From positions 4,245,191 through 4,309,190 of the forward strand of contig OX638346.1 of assembly GCA_951813515.1 (NCBI GenBank): 64,000 nucleotides of DNA, read 5' to 3'. The stretch is from an uncultured Pseudomonadales bacterium (GTDB lineage: Bacteria > Pseudomonadota > Gammaproteobacteria > Pseudomonadales > Azotimanducaceae). Of the stretch, positions 18,277-26,039 are shown piece by piece. Made by a program: the position numbers and the translations under genes. Position 1 is the first letter of the stretch; every line of letters starts with the position of its first letter. Below the pieces are notes generated by a model. It was not told the origin of the DNA and made no database searches. It worked only from the letters and a program-made list of their open reading frames with translations.

Positions 18277-18322
18277 GGCGAATTTCTCCCGAATTCGTCC
18301 CAAATTCATTTGGTGGTGGCGG

Positions 18323-18396
<74 letters not shown>

Positions 18397-18520
18397 ATGC
18401 GCCAGCGGGAACGCGATCGACAGAACTGGAATGCGTTGCGCCATAGCGCCGCACTATAGACCTGTTTCGGCGCTTGTCAACGCAGTGACCGAGGCCGCCG
18501 GCCGAGCGCCAGACGTTGTC

Positions 18521-19714
18521 TTAGCCCGGTCGGACTTCGCAGTGCACGGCGGCGGCAGCAGTTCTCGCCTTGCTGCGCGCCTCGTCGATGGATTCACCGA
18601 TCGCCAGGGCTACGCCCATGCGTCGTTCGCCGCGCACTTCGGGTTTCCCGAACAGCCTGATCTCCGTGCCCGGCGCCGAGAGGGCCACATCCAGCCCCGA
18701 GTACGTCACCTCGTCGGAGTCGCCGTGGGCGATGATCACCGCCGAGGCCGACGGTCCGCGCTGCACGATTTCCGGCACCGGCAGACCCAGTATCGCCCGG
18801 GCATGCAGCGCGAACTGGGACTTGTCCTGACTGATCATCGTCACCATGCCGGTGTCGTGCGGCCGCGGACTCACCTCCGAAAATATGACGTCGTCTCCCT
18901 TGATGAAGAACTCGACCCCGAAGATGCCCCGGCCGCCCAGATGGCCCGTAACCAGCGCCGCTATCCGCCGCGCCTCGGCGCGGGCCGCCTCGCTCATCGG
19001 TTGCGGCTGCCAGGATTCCCGATAGTCGCCACCTTCCTGGCGATGCCCTATGGGTTCGCAGAACGACACCTGGCCATCGCCATGGCGCACCGTCAACAAC
19101 GTGATCTCGTAGTCGAAATCGACGAAACCTTCGACGATGACGCGGTCCGCCGCGCCCCTGGCGCCGCTGTGGGCAAGCCGCCAGGACTCACCCGCATCGT
19201 CACGCGTCGCCACGGTGGATTGCCCCTTGCCGGACGAACTCATGACCGGCTTCACGATGCACGGCACCCCGATCTCGTCGATGGCGGCGAGATACTCTTC
19301 CTCGGTCTGCGCGAAGCGATAAGCGGAAGTCGCGACGCCGAGTTCCTCCGCCGCAAGCCGGCGAATGCCTTCGCGATTCATGGTCAGGCGCGCGGCGCGC
19401 GCAGTCGGCACGATGTGGTGGCCCTCGCGTTCGAGTTCGACCAGCGTAGGTGTCGCGATGGCCTCGATTTCAGGCACCACCAGGCGCGGGCATTCCGCCT
19501 CGATCACCGCTCGCAGCGCTCCGCCATCCAGCATGTCGATCGCGTGAGCCCGATGCGCCACCTGCATCGCCGGCGCATCGGCGTACCTGTCCACCGCGAT
19601 GACTTCCACACCGAGGCGCTGCAGCGCGATCACCACCTCCTTGCCGAGTTCCCCCGAGCCGAGCAACATCACCCGCGTCGATGACCCTGATAAGGGCGTG
19701 CCGATTTCGATCAT
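18521..19714 (-). CDS. purT: Formate-dependent GAR transformylase PurT
   Basis: PurT uses formate and ATP to formylate glycinamide ribonucleotide in purine synthesis, replacing the folate-dependent PurN step. The 397-residue ATP-grasp enzyme begins with MLLGSGELGKEVVIALQRLG and has the ATP-grasp segments PVMSSSGKGQST, VEGFVDFDYEITLLT and SEVSPRPHDTGMVT. Its ATG overlaps the stop of the gamma-carbonic anhydrase gene by 4 bases (ATGA), so the two are translationally coupled. Confidence 0.97.
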   Translation of the reverse strand: MIEIGTPLSGSSTRVMLLGSGELGKEVVIALQRLGVEVIAVDRYADAPAMQVAHRAHAIDMLDGGALRAVIEAECPRLVVPEIEAIATPTLVELEREGHHIVPTARAARLTMNREGIRRLAAEELGVATSAYRFAQTEEEYLAAIDEIGVPCIVKPVMSSSGKGQSTVATRDDAGESWRLAHSGARGAADRVIVEGFVDFDYEITLLTVRHGDGQVSFCEPIGHRQEGGDYRESWQPQPMSEAARAEARRIAALVTGHLGGRGIFGVEFFIKGDDVIFSEVSPRPHDTGMVTMISQDKSQFALHARAILGLPVPEIVQRGPSASAVIIAHGDSDEVTYSGLDVALSAPGTEIRLFGKPEVRGERRMGVALAIGESIDEARSKARTAAAAVHCEVRPG

Positions 19715-20319
19715 TCCCGATCCGCTTCCTCTTGCAGTTGCATCTGCATTTTGTACGACTTGAAATTATTCACATAAAGATTTGAAAAATATGTGATTTC
19801 GTCTATTTCTTCCGTAGTCAGGTCGCGTACGACCCGTCCCGGCGAACCCAATACCAGGCTGCCGTCGGGAATCGTCTTCCCCTCGGTAACCAGGGCATTG
19901 GAACCAATGAGGCAGTTCTTGCCGATCCTCGCGCCATTCATCACGACGGCATGGATCCCGATGAGCGAGTTGTCACCAATCGTACAGCCGTGCACCACGG
20001 CGTGGTGACCCACGGTTACGCCTTCACCGACAATGACCGGATAGGTGTCATCCATGTGCACGACAGCGCAATCCTGGATGTTCGAGTTCGCCCCGATGGT
20101 GACGGTATCGTAGTCGCCGCGCACGACGGCGCCGAACCAGACGCTCACGTTGTCGTGCAACACCACGGAACCGATGACTGCCGCCGACTCGGCAACGAAA
20201 TAGTCGCCAAGTGCCACCACGCGCCGGCCATCCAAGGCATAGATCACGCGCTTTCGCCCTCCCGACGGTGCCTGTCCCCTGCGAACCACATTGTGTCGAA
20301 GCCGCGCGCGCAAATCCAT
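19711..20319 (-). CDS. Gamma-carbonic anhydrase-like protein (YrdA type)
   Basis: This 202-residue protein has a left-handed beta-helix of hexapeptide repeats. Putative zinc ligands lie in VHMDD, GHHAVVHGC and related turns, matching YrdA/CaiE-type gamma-carbonic anhydrases. The chosen ATG at 20319 follows AGAGG; the longer open frame upstream is antisense to the Nudix gene. It is coupled by a 4-base overlap to purT and divergent from the Nudix hydrolase gene. Carbonic anhydrase activity is known only for some members of this family. Confidence 0.9.
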   Translation of the reverse strand: MDLRARLRHNVVRRGQAPSGGRKRVIYALDGRRVVALGDYFVAESAAVIGSVVLHDNVSVWFGAVVRGDYDTVTIGANSNIQDCAVVHMDDTYPVIVGEGVTVGHHAVVHGCTIGDNSLIGIHAVVMNGARIGKNCLIGSNALVTEGKTIPDGSLVLGSPGRVVRDLTTEEIDEITYFSNLYVNNFKSYKMQMQLQEEADRE

Positions 20320-20378
20320 CGCAGACCTCTGATCCTCTTGACCGGTGGAGCACAGGCAGGGGCAGCGCCGCGCGAGGC

Positions 20379-20384
20379 TATAAT
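20379..20384 (+). promoter_or_regulatory. Candidate -10 box of a leaderless transcript
   Basis: TATAAT lies only 7 bases before the GTG start of the Nudix hydrolase gene. Transcription from it would begin at or next to the start codon, giving a leaderless mRNA. No good -35 hexamer is visible. The same arrangement recurs at the class II aldolase-like gene. Confidence 0.4.
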
Positions 20385-20391
20385 CACCCGC

Positions 20392-20979
20392 GTGAACTAT
20401 TGCAGCAGTTGCGGGGCACCGGTATCGAAGCAGATCCCGCCGGGGGATGACCGCGAACGATTCGTGTGCTCCGCCTGTGACACGATCCACTACGCGAATC
20501 CGAAGATCGTGACCTGTTGCCTGCCCGTCTTTGAGGGCCGCGTACTGCTGTGTCGCCGCGCCATCGAACCACGCCGCGGGCTCTGGACTCTGCCGGGCGG
20601 TTTCCTGGAGACCGGAGAGACCGTGTTCGGTGGCGCCGCCCGAGAAACGCGGGAAGAAGCGCGGGCCTGCGTCGACGGCCACTCTCTGTACACGATATTC
20701 AACCTGCCCCACATTTCGCAGGTCTACATGTTCTTCCGCGCGCGCCTGGTCAATGGTCGCTATGGTGCCGGTGAAGAGACCCTGGAAGCCCGCCTCTTCC
20801 GCGAACCGGAGATTCCCTGGAACGAACTCGCGTTCCCGGTTATCTCCCGGACTCTCGAACACTACTTCCGTGATCGACAGAACGGGATATTCCCCGTACG
20901 GGTCGAGGACATCATCATTGAGAACGCCATCGGCGAACGTCCAACAGTCACCATCCAGGACGGCGGCGCGGGGCAGTAG
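20392..20979 (+). CDS. Nudix hydrolase with N-terminal zinc ribbon
   Basis: This 195-residue protein starts with a zinc ribbon (YCSSCGAPV, then VCSACDTIHYANP) as in NudC-like proteins. The Nudix box is GGFLETGETVFGGAARETRE followed by EA; the Gly normally near its end is Arg. The family hydrolyses nucleoside diphosphates linked to another moiety; the exact substrate is unknown. GTG at 20392 is the first start that leaves the zinc ribbon intact. Its end overlaps or abuts the kinase-like gene. Confidence 0.9.
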   Translation: MNYCSSCGAPVSKQIPPGDDRERFVCSACDTIHYANPKIVTCCLPVFEGRVLLCRRAIEPRRGLWTLPGGFLETGETVFGGAARETREEARACVDGHSLYTIFNLPHISQVYMFFRARLVNGRYGAGEETLEARLFREPEIPWNELAFPVISRTLEHYFRDRQNGIFPVRVEDIIIENAIGERPTVTIQDGGAGQ

Positions 20980-22054
20980 CGGGTCGCCCGACGCCGCAGA
21001 CCGTCCAGCGGGTGCAGATCAGACCGACGCCGCAACGCGAGCCGCCGGCGCCTTCGGTATCGCCGAGCCCGCACGGATCCATCGCTACGGCTCCGGCAAC
21101 ATCAACGACAGCTATCGCCTGAGCGCCCCGGACGGCGGCGACTACCTGTTGCAGCGAATCAACCGGGCCGTGTTCGTGCGTCCCGAATGCATCGCCCACA
21201 ACCTGGAGCGCCTGTATGAGGCAAAGCCCCACCGGCTGCCGGAAATCCTGCGCGCGACGGAAGGCAGACTGCTTCATCGGGATGCCGATGGTGAGTTCTG
21301 GCGCCTGTACCGCTTCGTACCCGGTAGCCGCAACATGGACACCGCGACAACACCCGAACTGGCCCACGAGGCGGGCCGCGCATTCGGCGCATTCCTGAAC
21401 GAAACCCGCCGCCTGCCACTCGACGATTTCGAGGACACCGTGACAGGCTTCCACGACCTGCGCGCCCGCCTGGGCGCGTTTGAACACGCTGCCGGCATCG
21501 ACGCCCATGGCCGCGCGCGGCAAGCGCAAGACGCCTGCGCCGCCATTGAACGCTTTTCCGACCTCGGGACCATCGAACTCCCGCGCGACCGTATCGCGCA
21601 CAACGATTGCAAGATCAGCAACGTGCTGTTCGACGCCGACGGCCCGCGCGCACTCTGCGTAGTCGATCTCGACACCGTCATGCCCGGCGCCGCGGGCTTC
21701 GACTTCGGCGACCTCATCCGCTCGGCGGCGGCGCGCACCGACGAAAATGAAACCGACGCATCGCGCATCGGTCTCGACCTCGCACGGGTCGAGGCTATCG
21801 CGAGCGGGTTCTGTACAGCGACCGCCCTGACACCTGTGGAAATGGACACCCTGGTCGATGGCATCCTGTACGTCACATTCATGCTTGCGGTGCGGTTCCT
21901 GACCGACCACCTCGAAGGCGACAGGTATTTCCGCACTACCCACGTTGATCACAACCTCGACCGGGCGCGCAACCAGTTGGCGCTGCTGCGCGACATGGAT
22001 CGCCAGCGCCTGGCGCTGGACAGGATGATCAGGACCGCCGCGAAGGACGCATAG
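20918..22054 (+). CDS. Aminoglycoside-phosphotransferase-fold kinase, NahK-like
   Basis: The protein has the APH kinase fold: a glycine-rich loop YGSGNINDSYRL, then the catalytic segment HNDCKISNVLFD and metal-binding VVDLDTVMPG with GFDFGDLIR. These resemble N-acetylhexosamine 1-kinases. The substrate is inferred to be a sugar or similar small molecule. The start is a problem: no ATG or GTG precedes the conserved loop in frame. TTG at 20918, inside the Nudix gene, is the only standard candidate; a non-standard start near 21000 is possible. Confidence 0.8.
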   Translation: MRTPSANVQQSPSRTAARGSSGSPDAADRPAGADQTDAATRAAGAFGIAEPARIHRYGSGNINDSYRLSAPDGGDYLLQRINRAVFVRPECIAHNLERLYEAKPHRLPEILRATEGRLLHRDADGEFWRLYRFVPGSRNMDTATTPELAHEAGRAFGAFLNETRRLPLDDFEDTVTGFHDLRARLGAFEHAAGIDAHGRARQAQDACAAIERFSDLGTIELPRDRIAHNDCKISNVLFDADGPRALCVVDLDTVMPGAAGFDFGDLIRSAAARTDENETDASRIGLDLARVEAIASGFCTATALTPVEMDTLVDGILYVTFMLAVRFLTDHLEGDRYFRTTHVDHNLDRARNQLALLRDMDRQRLALDRMIRTAAKDA

Positions 22055-22129
22055 CGCGCGCCCGGCACCTTGTCGCACCAAACCAGCGCCGGTAATCTGG
22101 CCCTCTCAATACACGTACGGACGCAAGCG

Positions 22130-22546
22130 ATGAAATACCTCCACACCATGGTTCGGGTGAACGACCTCGACGCCTCCATCGACTTCTACACGAAACTGGG
22201 GTTAAGGGAAGTTCGCCGCCACGACATTGAAGCCGGACGCTTCACGCTCGTCTTCATGGCGGCACCGGGAGACGAGGACGCGCAGATCGAACTGACCTAC
22301 AACTGGGATCCCGAAAACTTGAGCGGCGGTCGCAACTTCGGGCATCTCGCTTATCGGGTGGACGATATCTACGCACTCTGCCAGTCGCTGATGGACGCGG
22401 GGGTCACGATTAATCGCCCACCCCGGGACGGGCACATGGCCTTCGTGCGCTCGCCCGACAACATTTCCGTCGAACTGCTGCAGAAAGACGGGTCGCTGCC
22501 GCCGGCAGAGCCGTGGGCCAGCATGCCGAATACTGGCGAGTGGTAG
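22130..22546 (+). CDS. gloA: Lactoylglutathione lyase (glyoxalase I)
   Basis: Glyoxalase I isomerises the hemithioacetal of methylglyoxal and glutathione. The 138-residue VOC-fold protein has the expected ligands: His in KYLHTMVRVND, Glu in QIELTYNWD, His in FGHLAYRVDD and Glu in NISVELLQK. ATG at 22130 gives the usual family N-terminus; the frame is open to 22070. It stands between the kinase-like and PhyH genes, all on the plus strand. Confidence 0.94.
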   Translation: MKYLHTMVRVNDLDASIDFYTKLGLREVRRHDIEAGRFTLVFMAAPGDEDAQIELTYNWDPENLSGGRNFGHLAYRVDDIYALCQSLMDAGVTINRPPRDGHMAFVRSPDNISVELLQKDGSLPPAEPWASMPNTGEW

Positions 22547-22614
22547 GGCGGCACAGCCCATCGCTGGCGAGAAGGCGTAGAATGCGAGACATAGGCCGGG
22601 GAGGAACTTAGATC

Positions 22615-23622
22615 ATGGCAGAACCCGCAATCAAAACGGAAGAACCCGCAACCAGGACCCAGACCACACTCGATCGCTCATGGAACGAAATCTGTGAGCT
22701 TGGCTTGCAGAAGCACGTCGCTGAACTCGACGCCTACGGTTACACCATCGTCCCGCCCGAGATCGCGAACCCCAACAACCTCGCGGAGCGATTGCTGGAT
22801 AAGTGCCTCGATATCGCCGAGCGGCGCAACGGCGAGCGTCCCGATCTGGAGAACGGCTCGACGCACGTCAACCTTGAGGGGACGGAAGTCGGGATGCGTT
22901 ACGTGGGACATACCTATCATCCACACGGCCCGCTGGGCGACGTGTTCCATTCGCTGCTGCTCGAAGACGAGGTGTTCCAGGAGGCGCTGATGAACCCCGT
23001 GCGCCTCGCGCTGGTCACGCACCTGCTCGGTTACAACGCGGTCATGTCCAGCATGGGCTGCTGGATGAAAGGCTCCGGCAGCACCACGCTGGCGCTGCAT
23101 GCGGACAACTCGCTGCCTTCACCGCTGCCGCCACATGCCATCGGCTGCCAGACGACCTACTGGCTGACCGACTACACCCGCGAGAACGGTTCGACGGCAG
23201 TCGTGCCGGGCAGCCACAAGTGGTGCAGACAGCCGCATGGCGAAGAAAAGATCGTGCCGGAAAAGCCGGGTGATCGCGGCAACCAACAGGCGATCCCGCT
23301 CGAGGGCAAGGCCGGTTCCCTGCTGATCCACCACAGCAACCTCTGGCACGGCGCGTACAACCGCACCGCGCCGGGAGTGCGCGTCAGCCTGACGAACTAC
23401 ATGCTGCGGCACTTCATGCGGACCACCGAGAACTACATCGACAAGATTCCGCAGGAAGTCCTCGACCGGCATCCGCCGCGGTTCGCGATCCTGACCCAGC
23501 AGGGCGTCAAGGTGGGAGGCTCGAACCCGGAAGAGACAGAGCACAGGGTGGAGACCGCCGAGAAATACCTCGCCGCCTACGCGAAGGAGATCGGGGAAGG
23601 CTACCGACCGGTGGAACAGTGA
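22615..23622 (+). CDS. Phytanoyl-CoA dioxygenase family (PhyH) protein
   Basis: This is a 335-residue Fe(II)/2-oxoglutarate dioxygenase. The metal triad can be seen in LALHADNSLP (HxD) and the distal His region SNLWHGAYNRT, with R in PGVRVSLTNYM as a probable 2-oxoglutarate anchor. A strong ribosome site (GGGGAGGAA) lies upstream. Bacterial PhyH proteins hydroxylate very diverse substrates, so none is assigned. It is followed by a probable bidirectional terminator. Confidence 0.88.
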   Translation: MAEPAIKTEEPATRTQTTLDRSWNEICELGLQKHVAELDAYGYTIVPPEIANPNNLAERLLDKCLDIAERRNGERPDLENGSTHVNLEGTEVGMRYVGHTYHPHGPLGDVFHSLLLEDEVFQEALMNPVRLALVTHLLGYNAVMSSMGCWMKGSGSTTLALHADNSLPSPLPPHAIGCQTTYWLTDYTRENGSTAVVPGSHKWCRQPHGEEKIVPEKPGDRGNQQAIPLEGKAGSLLIHHSNLWHGAYNRTAPGVRVSLTNYMLRHFMRTTENYIDKIPQEVLDRHPPRFAILTQQGVKVGGSNPEETEHRVETAEKYLAAYAKEIGEGYRPVEQ

Positions 23623-23645
23623 CGGATCGCTGACGCTGATCTGAA

Positions 23646-23674
23646 GCAGGGATCGCACGAACGCGATCACCTGC
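23646..23674. terminator. Likely bidirectional terminator
   Basis: GCAGG-GATCGC, a 6-base loop, then GCGATC-A-CCTGC form an 11-bp stem with one bulged base, between the convergent PhyH and aldo/keto reductase genes. A short pyrimidine stretch follows on the plus strand. Position and symmetry fit a shared terminator; the T-run is weak. Confidence 0.55.
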
Positions 23675-23693
23675 GCTCTCTTGCAAGCAATTG

Positions 23694-24644
23694 CTAGCGA
23701 TGCACGCCCTTTTCCCAGTGCTGGACCAGCGGCTCGAGGTCATCCCAGAATGCCTCGGGGATTTCCACCGATCCCGCTTTCGCGTTCGCCGCGGCCTCTT
23801 CCGGTATCCGACCGCCCGGAATGGCGCAGGCGACCTGCGGATGTCGCGTGCACCACTGCAGTGAGGCCGCCAGCAGGGGAATCCCATACTGTTTGCACAG
23901 GTCCTCGATCTTGCCGACCTGGGCCAGACACTCCGGACTGAAATTCCGCCGACCTTCCGCCGTTGCCTGAGAAGGCCCCGTGGCCAGGAGTCCGATCTCG
24001 AGCGGCGTGGCGCAGGAAATTCCAATGTTGTATTTCTCCGCCGCAGGCAGGATCTCTTCCGCCGCCGTCTGGTTCAGCAGGCTCCAGGCGTCCGGAACGA
24101 CCGCGGCGTCGAATTCTCCCGTCACGATAAAGGGCGTATTGATCTCGGGATCGTTGCAGGCAATGCCGATGTGACGGACCAGCCCTTCGTTCTGGAGCTT
24201 GCGCAGCGCGCCCAGCGCGCCACCGTCGCTCATGACTTCTTCCACCGGGTAGCCGCCTGCATCGTGGATATAGACGATCTCGAATTTCTCTAGCCCCAAG
24301 CGTTCCTGGCTGCCTTCAAAGGCCTGCAGAATGCCGTCGAATGAATGGTCGCGTCCTTCTCCGAGATACCCCACCTTGGTGACGATGTTGCAGCCGGCCG
24401 CCAGGTCGGGACGCCGCTTGAGCGCCTCGCCGACGATCTTTTCGGATCCGCCCCGCGAGTAGACGTAAGCCGTGTCGATGAGCGTGCAGCCCCCTTCCAT
24501 GGCGGCCAGGATCGTCTGTACGCCAACCTCGAAGTCCATGTCCGGCGTGCTGATCCCGGAATTTGGGGGCTTTCCGGAGTACATGGCTCCAAGCCCGACA
24601 ATGGAGACCTCGAGACCTGTCCGTCCCAGAGTTTTGGTTCGCAT
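23694..24644 (-). CDS. Aldo/keto reductase
   Basis: This 316-residue NADPH-dependent TIM-barrel oxidoreductase starts RTKTLGRTGLEVSIVGLGAM. Catalytic residues are visible as D and Y in LIDTAYVYSRGGSE, K in VTKVGYLGEG and H in VYIHDAGGY. It resembles the L-fucose/galactose dehydrogenase-like branch more than classical aldose reductases; the substrate is not known. It lies 86 bases downstream of ilvA on the same strand. Confidence 0.9.
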   Translation of the reverse strand: MRTKTLGRTGLEVSIVGLGAMYSGKPPNSGISTPDMDFEVGVQTILAAMEGGCTLIDTAYVYSRGGSEKIVGEALKRRPDLAAGCNIVTKVGYLGEGRDHSFDGILQAFEGSQERLGLEKFEIVYIHDAGGYPVEEVMSDGGALGALRKLQNEGLVRHIGIACNDPEINTPFIVTGEFDAAVVPDAWSLLNQTAAEEILPAAEKYNIGISCATPLEIGLLATGPSQATAEGRRNFSPECLAQVGKIEDLCKQYGIPLLAASLQWCTRHPQVACAIPGGRIPEEAAANAKAGSVEIPEAFWDDLEPLVQHWEKGVHR

Positions 24645-24730
24645 GATTCCTTCCTTTTCCCGTTCCTGATGGTGCCCTGCCCCGCAAGTCTAAGCTACTT
24701 TGGTGGGCCTTCGGGCCTGCGACCCAGTCG

Positions 24731-25936
24731 TCATTGCTCGGGACGCACGTCGTAACCCGCCTCCCGCAGCGATCCCACGACTGCTTCAACCTGTTCTTCG
24801 CCGCGCATCTGCAGCACCAGTTCGACCACGGTGGCGCGCACCGTGGACACGCCGAACGCGCGCTGGTGCACGATGTCCACGATATTGCTGTCGAGGTCGC
24901 CGAGGCGCCGGGTGAGTTCGCCCAGCGCACCCGGCTGGTCCGGTATCTCGACCCCGATACGCACCAGCCGACGCCCGCGCACGAGGCCGCGCTGCACCAC
25001 GGACGACAGCATCATCATGTCGATATTGCCTCCGGTGAGCACAGCCACTGTCTTGCCGACGGCGAGCGTCGGGTCCGCGATCACTGCGGCGAGCGCGGCG
25101 GCACCCGCGCCTTCGGTGACGGTTTTCTCGATCTCCAGCAGTTGGAAGATCGCGCGCTCGATATCGCGTTCCGACACCGCGACCATGCGGTCCACGGTCT
25201 CGCGAATGATGCGCATGGTCATCTCACCCGGCGTATCGACGGCAATGCCTTCCGCGACGGTGCCCGGCCGCGCGGGACCCGGATCACGTCCGTCGAAGGC
25301 GGCCACAGCGGCACTGAAACGCTCCGCCTGCACGCCGACGATCGTGACGGTCGGCCGGAGAGCCCGCATCGAGATAGCGGTACCCGCGATCAGACCGCCA
25401 CCCCCCACGGGCACGATGAGCGTATCGATGTCCGGCACCTGCTCCAGCACCTCGATGCCGAGCGTGCCCTGGCCGGCGATCACCGCCTCGTCCTCGAATG
25501 GATGCACCAGGATGCGCCCCAGCTCGCGGGCCAATCGATGCGTATATTCCAGCGTCTCGGCAAAGCGGTCGCCATGCAGAAACACTTCGGCCCCGAATAC
25601 CCGTGTCTGCTCCACCTTGGCGTTCGGCGTATGGCGCGGCATGACGATACTGACGTGGATTCCCAACCTGCGGCCGTGGTACGCAAGCGCCTGTGCGTGA
25701 TTGCCTGCGGACATGGCAATGACACCCTGGCGGCGCTCGTCCTCGCCGAGCAGCAGCAGTTTGTTCAATGCGCCGCGCTCCTTGAATGACGCCGTGAACT
25801 GCAGGTTCTCGAACTTGAGATACAGGTTCGCCCCGAGGGCACTCGACAGGGTTTCCGACCGCGTCAGCGGCGTTTGCGCGACGGCGTCTCCCAGCCGCGC
25901 TCGCGCCGCTTCGATGTCATCGAAGGTGACGGTCAT
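24731..25936 (-). CDS. ilvA: Threonine ammonia-lyase (threonine dehydratase)
   Basis: The enzyme deaminates threonine to 2-oxobutyrate for isoleucine synthesis or catabolism. The 401-residue product has the PLP Lys in FTASFKERGALNK, the glycine-rich phosphate loop VPVGGGGLIAG, and one C-terminal ACT-type domain (GVEIPDQPGALGELTRRLG). With a single ACT domain and about 400 residues it fits the short form. ATG at 25936 has GGGAAGG about 8 bases upstream. Confidence 0.94.
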   Translation of the reverse strand: MTVTFDDIEAARARLGDAVAQTPLTRSETLSSALGANLYLKFENLQFTASFKERGALNKLLLLGEDERRQGVIAMSAGNHAQALAYHGRRLGIHVSIVMPRHTPNAKVEQTRVFGAEVFLHGDRFAETLEYTHRLARELGRILVHPFEDEAVIAGQGTLGIEVLEQVPDIDTLIVPVGGGGLIAGTAISMRALRPTVTIVGVQAERFSAAVAAFDGRDPGPARPGTVAEGIAVDTPGEMTMRIIRETVDRMVAVSERDIERAIFQLLEIEKTVTEGAGAAALAAVIADPTLAVGKTVAVLTGGNIDMMMLSSVVQRGLVRGRRLVRIGVEIPDQPGALGELTRRLGDLDSNIVDIVHQRAFGVSTVRATVVELVLQMRGEEQVEAVVGSLREAGYDVRPEQ

Positions 25937-26039
25937 GTTCAGTGCCTTCCCTGTCGTTCCACGCGCTTGACATTGTACCGGCGGAGCGAGGCGCCCACGG
26001 CCCAACACCTTGGCCCCAACGGAAGGTCTCTTGCGTCAC

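Noticed and set aside
24696..24722. GGGCC-TTC-GGGCC-like hairpin between ilvA and the aldo/keto reductase gene, similar to the one upstream of leuA
   Set aside because: The stem is short and imperfect and lacks a T-run; shared GC-rich bases are not enough to call a repeat family.
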